A stretch of DNA of 64,000 nt, taken from positions 1 through 64,000 of the forward strand of contig CAXHTE010000068.1 in the NCBI GenBank assembly GCA_964019415.1. The letters run 5' to 3'. Below, piece by piece: positions 32,341-42,610 of this stretch. Both the position numbers and the translations under genes were made by a program. Origin of the DNA: Ianthella basta. Taxonomy: Eukaryota; Porifera; Demospongiae; Verongiida; Ianthellidae. Each line of letters starts with the position of its first letter. Within the stretch, counting starts at the first letter, position 1. Below the pieces are notes generated by a model, which worked only from the letters and a program-made list of their open reading frames with translations, was not told the DNA's origin and ran no database searches.

Positions 32341-32919
32341 AAGGGGGATGGGACCGGTGTAGGGGATCTGTGCGCCTGGGGAGTTGCCTCGAAGAAAACC
32401 TGCATGTGGTTACGAGAGACAGCATCAGCTGGAGTGTTGGAACTCCCTGGGATGTGCTCAGCCCTCAGTTTAAAGTCGCACCTAGCACAGAAAAAAATGG
32501 ATGCGCCGCAGTAAGTGCATTAAGATGTGGTCTTTGCATGACTGGGCTGTGATCACTTGGACCACAGCCATGTTGTCGCACTGGACCAATACCTGTTGGT
32601 GATGCCATTCTGGGCCCCAAACGGCACATGCAACAGCGATGGGGACTAGCTCTTTAGCAGCGATGCTCTGTGGCATCCATTCTTCATCCCATGAATGCTG
32701 TAGCCATGCCTGTCGTCAGACTGCGCCACAGCCCCATGCACCGGAGGCATCTGAGGAAAAGATGACAGTTGGAGTCCATTTTGGATTGTGGACCTCCATC
32801 ATGCTCCGTGCATTCCAAACTGAAATGAAGGTCTCCCACCAAGCCAAGTCAGCTTGGAATTCGGCATCCAGCTTGACCCAGTGGTCTGGGTGTCTTGCCT
32901 TCGTGGATAGATCTATCAT
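32341..32919 (-). pseudogene. RNase H of the DIRS-like element
   Basis: Readings in order: WWETFISVWNARSMMEVHNP, VIFSSDASGAWGCGAV (first catalytic Asp), IAAKELVPIAVACAVWGPEW (Glu), VLVQCDNMAVVQVI (Asp) and AEHIPGSSNTPADAVSRN. Frame changes occur between the first and second blocks. Confidence 0.8.
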
Positions 32920-33576
32920 GCGTCTTAAAAAGACTCAGCCTGGGTGCACCACTTTGCAGGCATGTGAGAGCTTCCCCACTAGTGACAGTAATTCACGTTT
33001 CTTGCAGGCTTTCTTGTACTTCCACAGCCTGATCAGTGCCTTCAATTCCTCCAGCTTTTGCTCGGGCAGGCGGATCTCCCTACGCTCTGTATCCAATGCG
33101 ATGCCCAAGAATGTGAGTACTGCCGATGGGCCTTCGATCTTCTCCCTCTTCAACGGCACCCCTAGCCACTCACAGGTCCTCAATATTAAATCTAGGTTGT
33201 CCCTGCATTCTGTGGTGTCCGGTTGGCCCATTGTTAGAAAGTCATCGATGTAATGTGTGCTCCATGACACACCCTGTTTGAGGAAGGTCCATTCCAGTGC
33301 ATCAGCAACTGCTGTAAATATCTTGGGGGATGACCTGAGCCCAAAGGGGAGGGTCAAATCAAGGTAAACCTTTCCATCCTAGCTCATGCCCAGTAGGTGA
33401 CGATCTTCTGGGTGTACTGGGATATTCCGGAAGGCGTGAGCTATGTCAACTTTGGCTAGCATGGCGCCTGGGCGTAGTCCCAAGATATGGGCAATAGCTT
33501 GGTCCACGGTTGGATACTGTACTGAGCATAACTGAGGGTTGATCACTCCTGTGAGGTGGCGAGGATAGATCCAGGA
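32920..33576 (-). pseudogene. Reverse transcriptase core of the DIRS-like element
   Basis: Reads LCSVQYPTVDQAIAHILGL, AMLAKVDIAHAFRNIPVHPE, an in-frame TAG, LTLPFGLRSSPKIFTAVADA and the catalytic box THYIDDFLTMG, then FLGIALDTERREIRLPEQKL. A TGA separates it from RNase H. DIRS-type RTs use YIDDF here rather than the gypsy YLDD. Confidence 0.85.
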
Positions 33577-34191
33577 TTTGGACCGAACAGACTACATGAT
33601 GAAGATGGAGAATCTGCTGGAAGACGATGCCTACAGGAAGGTGACACGTGACCCCACAAGCAGGATGGAGAAGAGGATCTCCACTGCACTCAAAGATTGT
33701 GAACACAAAGGCTACATCACAACCAAGCAACGCATGCACCTCGCCCACCAGGTTATTTCCCCTTCCCCACCACAGATCTATGGCTTACCAAAGGTGCACA
33801 AAGAAGGTGTCCCCCTCAGATCTATTGTGGCAGCCATTGGATCACCATCACACCTCCTTGCGAAGGAACTCACCAGGATCCTGTCACCACTGGCTGGCAA
33901 GAGCCCCTCACATGTAAGGAACTCAGCGGACTTCGTGCAGAGGATCCGCCAGACATGTCTTGCAGAGACCGACATTATGATCAGCTTTGATGTAGTGAGC
34001 CTGTTCACCAATGTTCCAGTGGATGAGGCCCTCCTAGTCATTGCTGAGCGACTGCAGCAGGACACAACACTTGAGGAGTAAACAAGCATCCCCATTCTGG
34101 ATCTTTGCCACTTGGTGGAGCTCTGCCTAAAGTCGACTTACTTCCAGTTTGGCGGATCTTTCTTTGAACAAGTGAAAGGGGCAGCAATGAT
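33577..34191 (+). pseudogene. Penelope-like RT fragment inserted in the DIRS-like RT
   Basis: Plus-strand frame DRTDYMMKMENLLEDDAYRK ... IYGLPKVHKEGVPLRSIVAA ... IMISFDVVSLFTNVPVDEAL, then a TAA near 34080 and, beyond, VELCLKSTYFQFGGSFFEQV. These are the fingers and palm motifs of Penelope RTs. Missing on the 3' side is the YxDD region. DIRS coding sequence flanks it on both sides on the other strand, so this is a nested insertion or a recombination scar. Confidence 0.85.
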
Positions 34192-34560
34192 CTCAGGAAT
34201 GGACTGGTGATCCTGCCCGCTGCCAGCTCAGTGGCTAGGTACTGCTCTACTGGTATGGGATTCCTTACGGCTGATAACATGTTTGCTGATAGCGACGATC
34301 TCCTACTGCTGCTGTACTGGTACCCAATGTGGAAGCTATTTGACAGGCCTGAGATGACATAGGAAGCTAGGGCCTGGTTTGGGTGCTGGTGCAAGAGGCC
34401 TTCCCAGCGGTGTGGGAGTAATGGTGTGACAATGTGGGAGGCTGTTGAATGAATCGAGACAAGGTGTTTGGGTGTAGGCTTGCAACTCTCTAATTGAATC
34501 AACTGGTTGGTGTCTATGTGTCCTATACAAAATAACTCATCTGAATTCATTAGAGGTGCT
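34192..34560 (-). pseudogene. N-terminal RT region of the DIRS-like element
   Basis: Reads PLLPHRWEGLLHQHPNQALA, SYVISGLSNSFHIGYQ and VEQYLATELAAGRITSP, the usual pre-RT block of DIRS/Ngaro pol, cut at the PLE junction near 34192. Confidence 0.75.
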
Positions 34561-34639
34561 GTTTCTCTGATTGGGTGTTGACAGGGGCCATCAAATATTT
34601 CCCAGTGGGTAATCAGGTCTGGATCATGTGCTGCAACTG

Positions 34640-36003
34640 ACTCTATTTGCTCACTTCCACAGGCCTCCGCGGAGGCCCTCTCGCGGAAAGGGGGGGCTTG
34701 GGTTGTCTGAGGCTGTCTCTGCTAAACTTCTGGTCACTTTGCACACTTTAGCTGGGTGTCCTGCTGAGTGGCAGTCCATGCAAATATGGTTAAATTTGCA
34801 ATGGAGCTGTGTGCAGCGGCTGAAGTTCCACGCCCTGCAGATCTCACCTGGGATGGAGTAGGGAGCAGTTGCTCTCTGACAAGCGGCTCTTGACCCCGTA
34901 GCCACTCGCTGGGCCCCTCTGGACCCCCATCTTTCGTGGGGGACAGGACAAATGCCAAACCACTGGCGCCCTTTGATAACTTTGCACTTGTGAAATAGCT
35001 AGTTCAAAGAGACGCGTCTACCTGTGACCATTGAGTCAGTCTGTTGGCTGCTGCCAAACGTCTGAAGTGGGCATCGTATGCAAGCGACGGGGTTCCTTCA
35101 TAGTCAAGACTGGCTTTTGTGATCATTGATGAGTAGCCGAGGAGGTCCTGCACACGTTCAGGGTGCTTGAGAGCCATTACACTGATGACGGAGTTAAAGC
35201 AAACCACCCACTGCTGGATCGACGTAATCCTTTTCAGTTCTTTGGGTTTGTCTCTGTTTGACATCAAGTCCCTCAGTGTTACCTCAGGGGCTCCCAGCCT
35301 ACTGGGAAGCAGCTTGCTTAGCTCAACAAATTCCCCCTTCCAAATCTTTTCAGCTAGCATTCTTGGGACTGGGGGGGAGTGGATACCCACGGAGATTGCC
35401 TCGCTAGATGAAGGGGCGGGATGTGGTGGAAGTAGGCTTGCTAGGGGTGTCATTGGCTGGAGCCCTGGGTCATGTTCCACGGTTGCTGGGCTGCCCATGC
35501 AGGCTCATGATCGGGGTGAGGCTGCTACTGCTCGCTGGACCAGCTGTAGGCACCGCCGGCATCACTGGCATGCCTGACAGAGCAGTGGTTGGGGGCAACA
35601 GACCCCCACTAGGCATGCTAGCTATCCCCCCCCCGCTACCCACTGGGAACGTACCATTGGCTGGGGCTGCTTGGGTCGCTAGGTGCTGGTCCACCACCTC
35701 TCTGAGTTCGCGGGTTGTGTTTGCGACTGCTGCTCTCACCGTGTCTTTCACCAAGGACTGTACTAGCTGCAACGCTCTTTGGTTCCCTCCGTCAGAGGTT
35801 GTGGCTGCCCCAACGTGGGTGTGGGGGTCCCTTCGGGGTTCTCTGCCATCGTCGCCGGACACGTGCTCACCAACGTGTTTGTTTTCAGTTAGCTCTGCTG
35901 GCTTGGAGGTTGCCCATGCTCGCTTAGAGAACAGCTTGGCCCGCCAACACTGAGCACGTGACCCCTGCCCCTCCACACGTGCAGCTGAGTGCTTGCCAGA
36001 CAT
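34640..36003 (-). pseudogene. Gag-like ORF of the DIRS-like element
   Basis: Starts MSGKHSAARVEGQGSRA at 36003 and reads a Thr/Arg/Ala-rich region (LVQSLVKDTVRAAVANTTRE), then shifts frame near 35470-35498 into VPRMLAEKIWKGEFVELSKL and QQWVVCFNSVISVMALKHPE, then a zinc-knuckle-like ICRAWNFSRCTQLHCKF...CMDCHSAGHPAKVC at 34850-34750. DIRS-type Gags have this capsid-like middle and C-terminal Cys/His motif. At least two frameshifts. Confidence 0.7.
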
Positions 36004-36560
36004 CCTGTGTTAACGACCTTTAACCCATTAAAGTGTCATAGACCGTCCTTTCCCAGCCCTAAGCACCCGGCGTTTAGATGGGATGGTCTAGTGAGCCAAA
36101 CTACCCACAGGCTGTAATCAGGGGGCCCTGGGCTGTTATTGACAGGAAGTGCTTAAGCATATGCATGTGTTTGAAAAATGGCCGATTTTGATGCACATGT
36201 GTGTAGGGTAAAGTAGGGGGTTTACTAGCCTCGTCCCCAGGCCCTTCGCGTTAATTGCGGGGGAGGAGAAGAAGGACCTGGGAGTCACTGCTCCGTGACG
36301 TCATACTTCCATACCGAAATGGCGCGTCGATGGCGGATTGCATAAGGTTCAACGGATGGCAATGAGTGCGGCCTTTGCTAATCAGACGTGTCTCCAAACT
36401 GATCTTCCTCGCTGTTCAGCCGAAAGGGGCTGAAGGAAGACATACCTTCCCGGGCGCCTTAGTCGGCTACTGTTGGTGCCAATCGAGGATGGCGACGGTT
36501 TGCTGCAGTACGTGTGCAAGCCTAGCAACAGCTCAGTCCATCGAAGAACAATCCTGCCAG
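36004..36560. other. Flank of the DIRS-like element, nothing recognised
   Basis: Presumably the 5' non-coding end of the DIRS-like element plus host DNA. No repeat matching the 30.4-31.3 kb region could be confirmed. Confidence 0.35.
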
Positions 36561-36585
36561 ACGTACTTCCAACGAAGTCGAAAAG

Positions 36586-36738
36586 GGATGGCAATACCTC
36601 ATAGCAGACCGACTTCCTGAAACCAGTTGGTAGCCACAGAAATACGTCCTTCCGTTGGTAGAGATAACAAATAGCAGTCAGCTGTTCTTGCTTGAGCGCG
36701 ATACTAGAAAGTCCAAGAGAGATATTCAAAGAGCGCAC
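36586..36738 (-). pseudogene. RecQ-like helicase fragment with altered Walker A
   Basis: Reads LKQEQLTAICYLYQRKDVFL and LPTGFRKSVCYEVLPSLF. RecQ-type helicases have LPTGxGKS; here the glycine before Lys is Arg. The next RecQ motifs are not readable downstream. Could be the first exon of a gene or a fragment carried by a repeat. Confidence 0.45.
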
Positions 36739-37152
36739 GACAGAGCATCAGTGAATATATAGCCTGTCCTCTGTAACTTGTGCAGTAGCCATTGCCGTAG
36801 TTGACATTACGAATAATATACGGACGTGTCAGTTTCCATTCCCCTACTATTGGGGGCAATTTGCACATGCGCATACAGTGTATACCAGGCCGTCTTTCCC
36901 GCCCACGCTAATTATTGCAGATGGCCTGGGTACTAGGCTAGAGATTTGCGAACAAGATGGGGTTTCCAAACACTGCGCCATGCTCCGTCTGTATTCGAAG
37001 GAACAGCTTCTCACTGTGCCAGTTTATACATTGACTCTTGGGCTAACTGCATACAGAAAAGAAAGCTGTTCTACTGCGTGCAGGCGAAAGCGGCGCCCTG
37101 TTCAGAAACCCCATCTTGTACGGAAACTCCCTACCCTACCTTACTCACGATC

Positions 37153-39015
37153 ATGGTGATTTGCATTGTTGTTGGCTGTTCCAAGCGCTCAGACAGAGAC
37201 AAAGACATATCTTTAAATTTCTTTCATATGCCATCTGTGAGGTATTATGGTAGTAGTAGTGAAAAACTAAAACTGAGCAGAAGAGGAGGAAAGGGCTTCT
37301 AGCGGCAATTTCTAGGGCGGTTTTGATGGAAAGCAGGCTGGAGAATGGCCGTATTTGTTCCAGACATTTCGTATCAGGGAAAACCGCTGATCTTTTCAAC
37401 AGCCTCAACCCAGACTGGCTGCCGACATTAAATCTCGAACACTCTAGGGTGAAGATATCGTCTACAAGTGAAGACAGGTATCAGAAGAAGAGGAGCAGAG
37501 TGGCCAGGCCTAGGGTGAGTGATGGCATGAACTCGACTGTAGAAGCACCAGTGCCTGACTCTGATAGGCAGGTAGTGATTTATGGGTGTAATGTTGCAGT
37601 GCAGACGGAGGAATCTGGAGAACTTGCCCCTAAGCTGTGTAGGGAGCTCAACTCTGCATTTGAAACTATCCACACCCTTGAAGACACCATCAGTCATATA
37701 ACACCATTTACAGAATCATAGCTACATGGAAAAGGCAGGTGATAAATTTGTGTAGCATTATACTGGTCTTCCTATTTACTTCCAGAATGTTGAAGGTGTC
37801 TTTGACTTTGTGGCCCCTAAAAGTCAGAATACTAAGTTGTCCTCATTTCAAGAGTTCATGGCTACGTTGATCAAACTGTGCCACAATCCATCATCCCAAG
37901 ATCTAGCATATCGATTCAATGTGTCATCCTCAGCAGTCTCAAGTGTATCATTGAAGTGGTTAACAGCAATGGATGTGATAGAAGTCAATGATTATATGGC
38001 CTGAGAGAGATCACCTTCGAAGGACAATGCCGAATTGTTTCAGAGAAGCCTTTGGAGACAAAGTTGCTGTTGTATTTGACTGTTTTGAGATTTTTATAGA
38101 ACGACCATCTAATCCTCTAGCCTGCTCACTCACATGGTCTCAATAAACATCACAACACAGTGAAATTGCTGATTGATAGTACTCCTCAAGGGTCTGTATC
38201 TATACATATAATTCAATATGTTTGTTTGTTTGTTTGTTTGTTTGTGATTCAGGCAAAACCTACTGCACAGGGGGCCACCAAACTCTCAGGGATTATAAAG
38301 TGGGGCTCCAGAAGTGTCCTCCACAGGTTGAAATCACCCGTCTTGCAGTTCTTGACAAGCTATCCTTCCATTTTTGGTTTTTCATTCGCGGCTGACGGCC
38401 GTTTTATTAATTACCACTCCTTGACTTCCGGTTATCGAGCGGTTTGATTCGCTGTGTGAGTCGACAATTGAATTTAAACTCGATCGCAGCTACCTTTTGT
38501 TGCTAACAGCGCAGATTCTTCCAATCGGTCGATCTGGGCCCGACTCGCTGTTGTGACTTGCCATAGCAGAAGCCTGCCGAAGGCGGGGTGCCCTACTAGT
38601 CCTATATATTCGATTCTTGGGAAGAAAGGGCAAGTGACAAGCACCTGACAGAGCATTGTGGAATCTTGAACTACTTGCTGCTGGGAGACATTATGCTTGC
38701 TGACTGCGACTTTGTTATTGCAGAGTCTGTACGTCTGCATCAGGCGAAGCTGCACATTCCAGCTTTTACTAAAGGAAAGACTCAGCTGTTAGCTTTAGAA
38801 ATTGGATAAACCAATCTATTGCTAACGTCTGTATTCATGTAAAAGAGTAACCAGGACTGTCTACCAGAAATATACAGTTCTTCAAGGAACATTGCTAGTT
38901 GACTTTGTCACAATACACTATGGGGAAGACTGTCCTTTGATTGATAGAATGGTTAGAGTGTGTTATGCATTATCTAATGTTTGTAATTCAGTGGTACCAT
39001 TCGACAAGTTACATG
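37153..39015 (+). pseudogene. THAP-DDE transposase (ISL2EU/PIF-Harbinger type), decayed
   Basis: ATG 37153 starts MVICIVVGCSKRSDRDKDIS (C-x4-C of a THAP zinc finger). The frame breaks near 37300 and resumes with GRICSRHFVSGKTA...NPDWLPTLNL (C-x2-H and the end of the THAP fold), 37323-37721. A DDE_Tnp_4-like catalytic region follows: [60 protein letters not shown] (first Asp) to 38150, then a 0.4-kb repeat insertion, then LTEHCGILNYLLLGDIMLAD (second Asp) and HQAKLHIPAFTKGKTQLLAL at 38640-38800. THAP plus DDE_Tnp_4 is the plan of ISL2EU-like transposases. Multiple stops make it inactive. Confidence 0.8.
38205..38605 (+). repeat. Repeat inserted in the transposase (family shared with 61690-61890)
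   Basis: Begins with (TTTG)n and GATTCAGGCAAAACCTACTGC; ends near AAGCCTGCCGAAGGCGGGG. The minus-strand copy at 61690-61890 shares these blocks and 'ttaattaccactcctt'. SINE-like or MITE-like; 44146-44165 carries the same terminal word. Confidence 0.6.
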
Positions 39016-39067
39016 GTTGTGAGTAATGGGGTTAATTTGTTGTTTTTTTATAGTATGCAATATACAG

Positions 39068-40720
39068 TTAAAACTGTTGCAAGCTCTTACAGTAAGTGTG
39101 ATCTTTCCTGACCTTGCAAATACTGTGACTTTGAAGTGGGCTTGTACACCACTTACCGAGAAGCTCGGGTAAAATGCAACTTTTGAAAAAGTTCATAGCT
39201 GACAAAATACATTGTCCCCATAGCTTGTCGTCTGGATATATAGATGCGCTGAATGTGGAGGTTTGGACTTGGGTCAGTAGGAAACATACACACACAAAAG
39301 TCACAATAGTCCGCACTGCAGATGTATCTGTGTCTGCACTTGATAGCATGAGTCTTATCAAGTACAAAAGAACCATAATGTGACTTGGTCAAGCAAGATT
39401 TTGGGTCACTTGCTACATCATCAATCCCTTCACCACGATAGCAGTAAGGACACTTGATTTCAAGGGTTCCTTTCTCACAACACACAATTCCATCAGGTGA
39501 TGCACCAAGGTGAGGCCAATTGGGATTGAGGACAATGCAAGCCGCTAATCTTTATAGTGACACTGTCATGTTCTTCTTGCATTACCGTATCCACTCTAAA
39601 AATTCGTCAATCTAATTTTCGTCAGGGGAAAAAAATATGCTCAACTGTACTCTAATCGTGACGAATTTCCTGTCTCTCTAATTTCTGCCATTGTCCTCTA
39701 ATTTTCGTCATGAACAGGAAGCGTTCTAAATATTCGTCAGAAATGCCTGCAATATGGCTGCGACGGCCAAGGAACAAAGCCTAGGAACAAAGCCAACAAC
39801 GCTCGCTGTTGTCTTTGTCCTTCTGCCATTGTTCCATTCGTCTATAAGCCTTTTCGACGCTGTCTGCGTCGTCCATTTTCCTTTTAGTGCGACAATGGAG
39901 TTCAGCGATCACTAATTGTCTCTAGATCCTTCTTGTTCAGACAGTAGCCATGCACTGCTGTTCGCACGGTCAACGTGAAAGCGGTCATTTCAGCAAGGAA
40001 TGCCCATACTGAAAAGCTCTCTAATGTTTTGCCTTTGCTCAAATGTTTCGTCCAAAAACTCTAAATATTCGTCACCTTCAACGGTCTTCTCCATTCCAGC
40101 TCTAATTGCCTCAAAAGACAAAATTTTCACTGCACTAGGGGTGACAAATTTTTAGAGCAGATACGGTATCTTTGTGTAATGTTGTCCGTAGCTAGCTTTT
40201 TGTCTTGGCTTCCCCATTGAGTTGCTGCAGTCTTGAATCTATAGGCTTCTGGATAGCAAATTTATTTTATTAAACTCCATGCAGGCTTTAAATGGTCTGT
40301 CCTACAATTTTCATACAAGAAACAGTAACTCTCCCAGCCTATATGTGTACTATAGCTTTGATGCGCTCTGTTCCTTAGAGGCCTCCTCTACAGACGTTAC
40401 CATTTCCTCTGTGACATTTACATTTACTTTATCACAAGTGTCTAGAAGCTCAGTGAAACTCAGTTTCTGATGAGCAGCATCACTAAGTGATTGCAATGGC
40501 TTTGGAAAGTTACTCTGCCTGGACTTGAGGAAATAACTGCTCACATACTCAGGAATCAGAGACAAAATTGCAGGCTTTGTCCCACACTGACTCAGAGTTG
40601 CAAAAAGGCATTCAATTCCTTCTCATTTGGAGGCTGCGCTCTTCACTTAAATTGGTCACCTGCTGGTCACATGAAATCCACTGCTGGACCTGGTTAATGC
40701 TGTGGTGAGTGTCTCGCTGC
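39068..40720 (-). pseudogene. YqaJ-type nuclease ORF of the same transposon, decayed
   Basis: Minus-strand blocks in order: CGTKPAILSLIPEYVSSYFL, KSRQSNFPKPLQSLSDAAHQ, LLDTCDKVNVNVTEEMVTSV (40620-40350); then, after a MITE, NWPHLGASPDGIV and CEKGTLEIKCPYCYRGEGID, YICSADYCDFCVCMF (39520-39230), and ILPELLGKWC. 'GASPDG ... LEIKCPY' is the catalytic region of YqaJ/lambda-exonuclease-like PD-(D/E)XK nucleases. ISL2EU-type transposons carry such a second gene. It is convergent to the transposase. Stops and a frame change show loss of function. Confidence 0.8.
39583..40168. mobile_element. MITE with TACCGTATC...GATACGGTA ends, inserted in the YqaJ ORF
   Basis: Left end TACCGTATCCACTCTAAAAA, right end ATTTTTAGAGCAGATACGGTA. 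Interior built of 'tctaatttttcgtca' words. Terminal TACCGTAT is shared with the MITEs at 12901 and 16536. Confidence 0.75.
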
Positions 40721-40741
40721 CGGACTTATATCCACTTCGTT

Positions 40742-40800
40742 TTATCAATCAATCATCAATAAAGTGCACCACGCCCATTGGCACTAGGGCACAGATTGGC
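40742..40800. repeat. Short repeat shared with 43325-43400
   Basis: 'agtgcaccacgcccattggcactagggcacag' here and 'agtgcaccatgccaataggcactaggacacat' at 43352 are clearly related. Both follow an (AATTC)n or (ATCA)n simple repeat. Confidence 0.6.
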
Positions 40801-40835
40801 CCCATGCAGAACTTACACATAACAGGCAAAATGAA

Positions 40836-41164
40836 TAGTGTATAAAAATCCTTTAGAATTAAAGGGGATTTAGGAATGGCCAGCAGAAAAAGCATAGAAA
40901 CAAGCAACAGTAACTCAACATCATGGTGAACCACATTGCCGTGAAGTTTGCTATGCATTCCTAATTTCCTTGTACAGCTACGTACATAGGCCCAAATGTC
41001 TAGCTAGCTAGTCCCATGTAGCTACAAGGAAATTAGGAATGCATAGCAAACTTCACGGCAATGTGGTTTGCCATGATGTTGAGTTACTGTTGCTTGTTTC
41101 TATGCTTTTTCTGCTGGACATTCCTAAATCCCCTTTAATTCTAAAGGAATTTTTATACACTAGT
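40836..41164. mobile_element. Palindromic MITE (family B)
   Basis: Arms of about 145 bp (40836-40979 and 41019-41163) with ACTTCACGGCAATGTGGTT and AGGAAATTAGGAATGCATAG words, separated by about 40 bp. No open frame of its own. Confidence 0.85.
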
Positions 41165-41884
41165 TTGTACAGTTTTTGCATATCCAAAGGACTATGGTTA
41201 CATCAGATTGATACCAGCGCTGACTAATACCTCTTCCTTAAATTAGCTGAAGATTGTGCAGAGCATCGAGCACAGTTATGCCACTTTAGAGGAAGCATCT
41301 GCCGTGTACCGTACGGTATACCAGCGCAACAAAATGGCGGCATTGGGGTATCCTTAATACACGGGGAGGACAAATTTCCTGCCCGCTCCAGCGCTGTACT
41401 TGTCGGATTGCCACCGGCGCTCAGATCCTAGTCCTTGAGCTAGGTACGTAAGTCCTCGTACACGACTTGGGTCCGTAGGTGCCCTGTGTCGTGCGCTAGG
41501 AGCGCACAAATATTCGGTGGGAAGAACAAGAATAATATGAAAAGACAAAATGGGGTACGAGCAGCTTATGATGCTTTTCTCTTACGAGCACTCCAGGTTG
41601 CCTTTGGGTACGCTGCCGTCGTCAATACATCAAAAGAAGCCTATTTGTGGCCTTTAATTGTTCTTTGCCACTGCCGTTAGGCTAGTTTCACTGAAGCGCC
41701 CTAATACATTAAGATAGGGACGCCATTTTGAACCGGGCACGTTCCTAAATAGACGTCATGAACGTGACGTCTGATACATGAACCTGCAGTAGTGTTACCC
41801 AAACCTTGCATGCCACATACACACAATGATAGATAACAGTTCATAGTTGTGACATGCAGCAGACAGCAGGGACGCAGTGGGATC
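41165..41884. other. Intergenic, nothing recognised apart from one palindrome
   Basis: Holds the GACGTCATGAACGTGACGTC palindrome at 41752-41771 and no convincing gene. Confidence 0.35.
41752..41771. repeat. 20-bp palindrome, partner of 15638-15657
   Basis: GACGTCATGAACGTGACGTC, in inverted orientation with similar flanks. Confidence 0.65.
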
Positions 41885-42610
41885 CTGGGTATTGCCCTTT
41901 TCACTGTGACGTCTCATCAAGGCCTTCAATAGTACTCGTTGGGATTTCCAAGCTTCGCATCTCATCAACCATCTTCCACTTCACCACTGTCAATTCCTTA
42001 CACACTCTCTCCTGTTTGGTCACCCCCTCTATCTTCCCGTCTCCATTTGAAAACCTGCCGTGCCTCCCCTCAGTTTCATCATCATTCCCCTGTCTGCCCT
42101 TCTCATCACTTTTGCACACTCCGACCACTCTCCCAACCTTACAATCCTCTTTAGCATCTCCAACTTAGGCTTCATCTCCATCTCCTGGTCCCATTCCTTC
42201 TGCACTTTCCTCCAAGTAATGGCCTCCAGTATCTCCGTCACTTTCACATCCGACAATTAAGTCCTTAAGTACCTCCACATTAAAAGCCTCCCACCCAAAC
42301 TGCCCCAACACATGCTAATCTTACCCATCCAAGTACCTCTGCCAAACCTCACTGCTTCCACTGCTATCCACCTGAACAATCGACCTTCATACGTTCTGCT
42401 GGTCAGGACCTTACTCCAGAACATCACACACCGCATCCTTGCCAGCCACTTAGCCGGTAGGTCCCCCATCTCCACCTAAAGTGAGACTTTTGGGTGAAGA
42501 GTTCGAATGCCGAAAAACAACCTTAGGGCCCTCATCTGAGCTTGCTCAATCTTCTCCAGATCCTGATTACACCCCCAAATCTCTACACCATACAGCATGG
42601 TTGACTCCAT
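41885..42610 (-). pseudogene. Non-LTR retrotransposon, 3' end of the RT ORF
   Basis: Minus-strand readings: MLYGVEIWGCNQDLEKIEQA and QMRALRLFFGIRTLHPKVSL, EMGDLPAKWLARMRCVMFWS, then VKVTEILEAITWRKVQKEW, LKRIVRLGEWSECAKVM and MMMKLRGGTAGFQMETGRW. This is the conserved C-terminal domain of RT ORFs of common invertebrate non-LTR elements. Frames shift several times. It could be the same family as the fragment at 22433, which covers a different part. Confidence 0.75.

Larger units (their letters stand above)
31350..36003 (-). mobile_element. DIRS/Ngaro-like retrotransposon, decayed
   Basis: Minus-strand order gag, RT, RNase H, tyrosine recombinase, with no integrase: the DIRS-order plan. No adenine methyltransferase domain was seen between RNase H and recombinase, which favours Ngaro over DIRS1 (inference). 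A PLE fragment interrupts the RT. Split direct repeats expected at the ends could not be confirmed by eye. Confidence 0.8.

Noticed and set aside
35408..35953. 181-codon plus-strand frame
   Set aside because: Antisense to the DIRS-like gag; no recognisable domain.
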